64,000 bases of DNA from IDS-8 sp035304345. Its GTDB lineage: Bacteria > Pseudomonadota > Gammaproteobacteria > Steroidobacterales > Woeseiaceae. Made by a program: the position numbers and the translations under genes. The stretch covers positions 60,074-124,073 of the forward strand of contig DATGQE010000021.1 in NCBI GenBank assembly GCA_035304345.1. Direction: 5' to 3'. Positions 60,479 to 64,000 of this stretch are shown here, in pieces. Numbering within the stretch: the stretch's first letter is position 1; every line of letters begins with the position of its first letter. The notes under the pieces were generated by a model that worked only from the letters and a program-made list of their open reading frames with translations, was not told the origin of the DNA and did no database searches.

Positions 60479-61561
60479 ATGACACGGGGCCGCGGCGAAC
60501 TGCCTCGCATTCTCTTCTTCAACATCAACGGCTCGGGCATGGGACACCTGAGCCGCTGCCTCGCGTACGCACGCCGCATGCAGGGCCGCGCCAGGCCGGT
60601 GTTCTTTTCACTGGCTTCCGCCATCGAGGTCATTCACGACATGGGCTTCGAGGCGGATTACTTCGTCTCGGAGTTCTGGTCGCGCGCCCACATCAACGCC
60701 TGGAACCGGGAGCTCGCGGTGCGCCTCGGCTTGATGCTGGAGGAGGTGCGGCCGGCCGCGGTCGTCTTCGACGGGACGTGGCCGTTTCACGGCTTCATGG
60801 ATGCCTGCGAGGCTTACGGCGTACCGGTTCGCGCCTGGTCGAACCGCGGCCTGCACAAGCCGGATTTCGAGCCGGTGCCCGTCGCGGAGAGCGATTTCGA
60901 TCTCGTTCTCCGTCCCGGGGAGATCGGCGAGCGCTTCGCCGTCGAGCGCGCCGAACGGCCGGGGCGCAAGGTGACGATACCGCCTGTGACCCTGTTGCGA
61001 ACCGACGAGCTCCTCGAGCGGCACGCGGCACGCGAGGCACTGGGACTCGATCACGACGGCCGCTACGCCCTGCTCTCGCTCGGACCGGGCAATCTCAAGG
61101 ACGTGAGCCAGATCGCCCGCGATCTCATCGCGGAGCTGCAGGCTCGCGGATTCCGGATCGTCTGGCCGCTGCCGCCGATCACCGTTCGCGACGTACCGCT
61201 GCCCGCCGACGCGATCCCGATATCGGCGTATCCCCTCGTGCGCTACATGCGCGCGTTCGACGTGTTCGCGGGAGCTGCCGGCTACAACACGTGCTGCGAG
61301 GTGCTCCAAGCCGGTGTGCCGAGCCTGCTGGTGCCCAACACGCTGGTGGCCGACGACCAGACGCGCCGAGCGGAGATGATGTCGCGCTGCGCGCCGGTGA
61401 TCGTTTCCTCCTGCGATGGCCCGGAGGCGTGCCGGGAAGCCGTGGCGGAACTGCTGGCACTGGAGGGGACGTCGAGCGGCGAAGAGCCGCCCGTGCTCGA
61501 CGGCGCCGAGAGAGCCGTCGAGGAGATCCTCGCGCTCGTCGAGGTGCAGGCGATCGCATGA
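60479..61561 (+). CDS. GT-B glycosyltransferase, tandem-duplicated pair, copy 1
   Basis: A 360-residue MurG/UDP-glycosyltransferase-like protein. FFNINGSGMGHLSRCLAYA resembles the glycine-rich GxGHxxR motif of such enzymes. Near the C-terminus LVRYMRAFDVFAGAAGYNT matches the donor-site AAG(Y)NT region. The chain is highly similar to the gene at 62099-63178. ATG 60479 (MTRGRGELPRILFF) places the glycine motif ~20 residues from the start; ATG 60431 is an alternative. Its stop overlaps the next start (ATGA). Confidence 0.85.
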   Translation: MTRGRGELPRILFFNINGSGMGHLSRCLAYARRMQGRARPVFFSLASAIEVIHDMGFEADYFVSEFWSRAHINAWNRELAVRLGLMLEEVRPAAVVFDGTWPFHGFMDACEAYGVPVRAWSNRGLHKPDFEPVPVAESDFDLVLRPGEIGERFAVERAERPGRKVTIPPVTLLRTDELLERHAAREALGLDHDGRYALLSLGPGNLKDVSQIARDLIAELQARGFRIVWPLPPITVRDVPLPADAIPISAYPLVRYMRAFDVFAGAAGYNTCCEVLQAGVPSLLVPNTLVADDQTRRAEMMSRCAPVIVSSCDGPEACREAVAELLALEGTSSGEEPPVLDGAERAVEEILALVEVQAIA

Positions 61562-62106
61562 GCCTGGCTGCGGAAACCGAGGCACTGCGCCGGCGCCTGG
61601 GGGCGCTGGCGGACGAAGCGGACGCCGACCTCGAGCGGCGTTACGCGCTGCGGCCGCTCCCGGGAGAACGACCGGGGCCTTACCGGCGGATGAGGAAGCG
61701 TATCGGGCGGCTGTTGCGGCGGCTTGGCCTGCGGGCCACGACGCCGCCCGAGCCATGGGATCCGGGCCTCAAGCACGTCCCGCGCAGCGAGGCCGCCACG
61801 CCGGTCGTGATCTGGGCGCTCGGCACCGACCGCGAGACCTTGCGCACGGCCTGTCGCAGGCTCGCGGCGCAACTCGCGGAGCGCCCGGACTTGAGCCCCG
61901 TGCTGGTCACCGACGTCGCCGATTTCGCCTTCTTCTCCCGCCTGGGCTGGCTCGTTGAGTACGTGCCGGCGCTGGCCGCGCCCGCCGCACGCTACGCCGA
62001 GCGCAAGCAACGCCACCTTGCCAGGCGGTACGCCGGCGCCCCGGCGCTGCCCGTTTCCGCCGGCCTGGGTGAAGAGTCTCGACTGGAGGAGTTGCTCCTT
62101 GGCTGA
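61558..62106 (+). CDS. hypothetical protein between the paired glycosyltransferases
   Basis: A 182-residue protein I do not recognise. The N-terminal ~65 residues are charged and helical (LRRRLGALADEADADLERR, then an arginine-rich stretch). The remainder looks alpha/beta (VVIWALGTDRETLRTACRRL, LVTDVADFAFFSRLG, LVEYVP). The latter part reads like the N-terminal strand/helix set of a GT-B domain, so it could be an adapter or degenerate glycosyltransferase half. Both ends overlap the flanking GT genes (4 and 8 nt), so the three are made together. Function unknown. Confidence 0.7.
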   Translation: MSLAAETEALRRRLGALADEADADLERRYALRPLPGERPGPYRRMRKRIGRLLRRLGLRATTPPEPWDPGLKHVPRSEAATPVVIWALGTDRETLRTACRRLAAQLAERPDLSPVLVTDVADFAFFSRLGWLVEYVPALAAPAARYAERKQRHLARRYAGAPALPVSAGLGEESRLEELLLG

Positions 62107-63178
62107 GCGCGCCGATTCATCGCTGCCCTGCGTCGTCCTGTTCAACATCAACGGCTCCGGCATGGGACACATGACCACCTGCCTGGCGTATGCGAACCGG
62201 CTGCGCGGCCGTGCCCGGCCCGTGTTCTTCTCGCTCGCCTCCGCGATCGAGATGATCCACGACATGGGCTTCGAGGCGGATTATTTCGTCTCCCGGTTCT
62301 GGTCGCGCGCTTCCGCGTGGGAGTGGGACCGGCAGCTCGCACTGCGACTCGGCATGCTGTTCGAGCGCGTGCGGCCGGAAGTGGTGGTCTTCGACGGCAC
62401 CTGGCCGTATCGCGGGCTGCTGCACGCGGCCAGGGCGTACGGCGTGCCGCGCATCGTGTGGTCCAACCTGACGCTGTACAAGCAGGACTTTCGCAAGGTG
62501 CCCGTCAGCGAGAACAACTTCGACCTCGTCATCCACCTCGGCGAGATCGGCTCGAGCTTCCGCGTGGAGCGGGAAGCGTTGCCCGCGCGCAAGGTCGTGA
62601 TTCCGCCGGTCACGCTGCTCAGGGACGACGAGCTGCTCGAGCGGGACGAGGCCCGCGACCGCCTGGGACTGGACCGCGGCGGGCGTTACGCCCTGTTCTC
62701 GCTGGGCCCCGGCAACCTCAAGGACGTGACCGACATCGGCCGGGGGCTCATCGCCGAAGTGACCGGGCGCGGCTACACGGTCGTCTGGGCTCGGGCCCCG
62801 ATCTCGCTGAAGGACCCTCCCCTGCCCGACGGCGTGCTGCCGATTTCCGTGTACCCGCTCGTCCGCTACATGCGGGCATTCGACCTGTTCGTCGGAGCCG
62901 CCGGCTACAACGCCTGCTGCGAGGTCCTGCAGTCCCGCGTGCCCACGCTGTTCGTGCCGAACACGCTCGTCGCCGACGACCAGGCACGGCGTGCCGAGAT
63001 GGTGGCGACCGCCGTGCCGGCAGTGGTCTCCCCTTGCGAAACGCCGGAGCAGCGCGCATGGGCCGTGGAGAAGCTGTTGACCCTGCTCGGCACCGAAAGC
63101 GCAGCAAGCCCGAAGCCCGACCTGAGCGGCGCCGAGCACGCGGCCAGGGAAATCCTTGGGCTGATCGGGAGCCGATGA
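62099..63178 (+). CDS. GT-B glycosyltransferase, tandem-duplicated pair, copy 2
   Basis: A 359-residue paralogue of the 60479-61561 product. Both have FNINGSGMGH, RARPVFFSLASAIE, IHDMGFEADYFVS, FSLGPGNLKDV (copy 1: LSLGPGNLKDV), VRYMRAFDLFVGAAGYNACC and PNTLVADDQ. The start TTG 62099 is strongly supported by GGAGGA at 62085-62090, 8 nt upstream, inside the end of the previous gene. The two copies presumably add related sugars or act on neighbouring positions. Confidence 0.86.
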   Translation: MAERADSSLPCVVLFNINGSGMGHMTTCLAYANRLRGRARPVFFSLASAIEMIHDMGFEADYFVSRFWSRASAWEWDRQLALRLGMLFERVRPEVVVFDGTWPYRGLLHAARAYGVPRIVWSNLTLYKQDFRKVPVSENNFDLVIHLGEIGSSFRVEREALPARKVVIPPVTLLRDDELLERDEARDRLGLDRGGRYALFSLGPGNLKDVTDIGRGLIAEVTGRGYTVVWARAPISLKDPPLPDGVLPISVYPLVRYMRAFDLFVGAAGYNACCEVLQSRVPTLFVPNTLVADDQARRAEMVATAVPAVVSPCETPEQRAWAVEKLLTLLGTESAASPKPDLSGAEHAAREILGLIGSR

Positions 63179-63193
63179 CGGTCCTTCTCCGGA

Positions 63194-64000
63194 TTACCAG
63201 TGCACGTACCGGTCGCCGAACCGTTCCGTGATCTCGTCCGCGTTGATCACGAACTCGCTGATGTCATGGCTGTGTACCTTCTGGAATCTCGTGCCCTTGT
63301 CCAATGCAGCGGCGATGTCCTCCTGCGTCACGGGCAGCTCCAGCTTTGACATGACGTCGGCGAAGAACGCAGCCTGGTCGTCGCAGAAAGACTCGTAGAA
63401 CATCGGTGCGGCGCGCACCCCGCTGCGGGACAGGCGTTCGAGAAGCCGCCTTTTCTGCGCGATCAGGCGCTCGCACTCTTCCAGCACCTCGCTGAACGCA
63501 TCCGGGTCTACGCGAATCTTCGGAATCTCCGATCGGGTGATCGTTCCCCTTGCCAGCTTGAACTGCAGATGGCCGGGTTTCCCGGTGCCGTCCCCGTGAT
63601 ACTTGGAAAGCGCCCAGCGAAAGATGTCCTGCCTTACCGTGACGAACACGAACACGTCGTTCTTGCGGAAACGTTGGATGCTGAAGTATGTGAACGGACG
63701 TTTGAGCAGCCGGTGCAGCCACACGTTATCGCGCTGCGGCTGGAACCGCATCTTGAAGCCGACGGACTTCGCCTTGTCGAAGGCTCTTAGCGGATGTTTG
63801 GCAGTTGCACTGTATATCCTGTTCAGCTCGTCCATGTAGGGCGTCTGGTCGCCGTAGATGAGGTCGAGGCAGCGCAGGTAGTTGGGCAACGAGATCGGAC
63901 CGCAGCAGTGAAGATCGAAGGGCTCCCAGCCGCTGCTTGCATCCTGCCGGACGATCTCGATCTCGTCGAAGTTGTCGAGGAGTCTCACAATCGGCGTGGA
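63194..64000 (-). CDS. PAPS-dependent sulfotransferase family protein (4 of 4), N-terminus cut by right edge
   Basis: The frame runs open to the window edge. The last codons upstream of GTG 63988 read S-T-P-I, continuing VRLLDNFDEI, so the missing start would supply the R-S-G part of the PAPS loop. VFVFVTVRQDIFRWALSKY fits the 3'-phosphate motif, with Arg and Ser/Thr-type contacts. It differs from the other three sulfotransferases: no C-terminal RELGY tail and a distinct ISLPNYLRCLDLIYGDQ segment. The GTG at 63988 is not a real start. It is convergent with the glycosyltransferase pair, 15 nt from its end. Confidence 0.78.
   Translation of the reverse strand, partial: STPIVRLLDNFDEIEIVRQDASSGWEPFDLHCCGPISLPNYLRCLDLIYGDQTPYMDELNRIYSATAKHPLRAFDKAKSVGFKMRFQPQRDNVWLHRLLKRPFTYFSIQRFRKNDVFVFVTVRQDIFRWALSKYHGDGTGKPGHLQFKLARGTITRSEIPKIRVDPDAFSEVLEECERLIAQKRRLLERLSRSGVRAAPMFYESFCDDQAAFFADVMSKLELPVTQEDIAAALDKGTRFQKVHSHDISEFVINADEITERFGDRYVHW

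Overview
The window is a 64 kb, very GC-rich stretch of bacterial chromosome, probably from a gammaproteobacterium, though a betaproteobacterium is possible. It is almost entirely a surface-polysaccharide (exopolysaccharide/O-antigen type) island. The Gram-negative assignment rests on a Wza-type export lipoprotein, an outer-membrane beta-barrel protein and a PrsK-type histidine kinase. Short REP-like GGAGCGCGC hairpins between genes suggest the gamma class more weakly. No rRNA, tRNA, CRISPR array, transposase or phage gene was seen. Many genes overlap by 4 nt (ATGA/GTGA), so most run in translationally coupled operons.

Layout. 1-1.8 kb: end of a CapK/PaaK-like adenylate-forming enzyme, then a convergent GT4 glycosyltransferase. 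2.3-8.7 kb (+): a tight six-gene module with a GlpD-like FAD oxidoreductase, NAD-sugar epimerase, methyltransferase, WecG/TagA glycosyltransferase, Gfo/Idh/MocA oxidoreductase and a TIM-barrel protein. 8.7-18.3 kb: a GT4 gene, a c-di-GMP-I riboswitch before an Ig-like/fibronectin lipoprotein, an NRPS-like adenylation-carrier-hydrolase fusion with a partner hydrolase (minus strand), and a 0.9 kb regulatory region. That region holds a sigma-54 promoter, upstream inverted repeats and a second c-di-GMP-I riboswitch, and it feeds an Ig-like/beta-helix lipoprotein. 18.5-30.4 kb: an acyl carrier protein, a sulfotransferase, a Wzy/WaaL-type polymerase with a secreted beta-helix paralogue, a cyclase-fold protein, asparagine-synthase amidotransferase, GT4, P-loop protein and heparinase-fold protein.

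30.8-43.2 kb (all minus): the assembly operon, read from 43.2 kb downward. It encodes Wza-like export lipoprotein, Wzz-like co-polymerase, tyrosine autokinase, outer-membrane barrel, initiating sugar transferase, polysaccharide deacetylase, a second WecG-type transferase, sulfotransferase, Wzx flippase, GT4 and another sulfotransferase. 43.6-52.6 kb: a second deacetylase, a GNAT acyltransferase, PrsK, phosphomannomutase, ManC and Ugd. 52.9-64 kb: WecB, a CapD/WbpM-type dehydratase, a WbpL/WecA-type initiating transferase with its SDR partner, several glycosyltransferases including a tandem duplicated pair, and a fourth sulfotransferase cut by the right edge.

Together the genes supply GDP-mannose (ManB/ManC), UDP-glucuronate (Ugd), UDP-ManNAc (WecB) and probably a 6-deoxy-HexNAc donor (WbpM-like plus SDR). 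They also cover lipid-linked initiation (two enzymes), polymerisation, flipping, export and decoration (sulfation, acylation, methylation, amidation, deacetylation). Several proteins are of the kind found in exosortase A (XrtA/EpsH) loci, but no exosortase and no PEP-CTERM substrate is visible here. The most striking feature is regulatory: two c-di-GMP riboswitches, one stacked behind a sigma-54 promoter, control cell-surface lipoproteins that I infer bind or modify the polymer.
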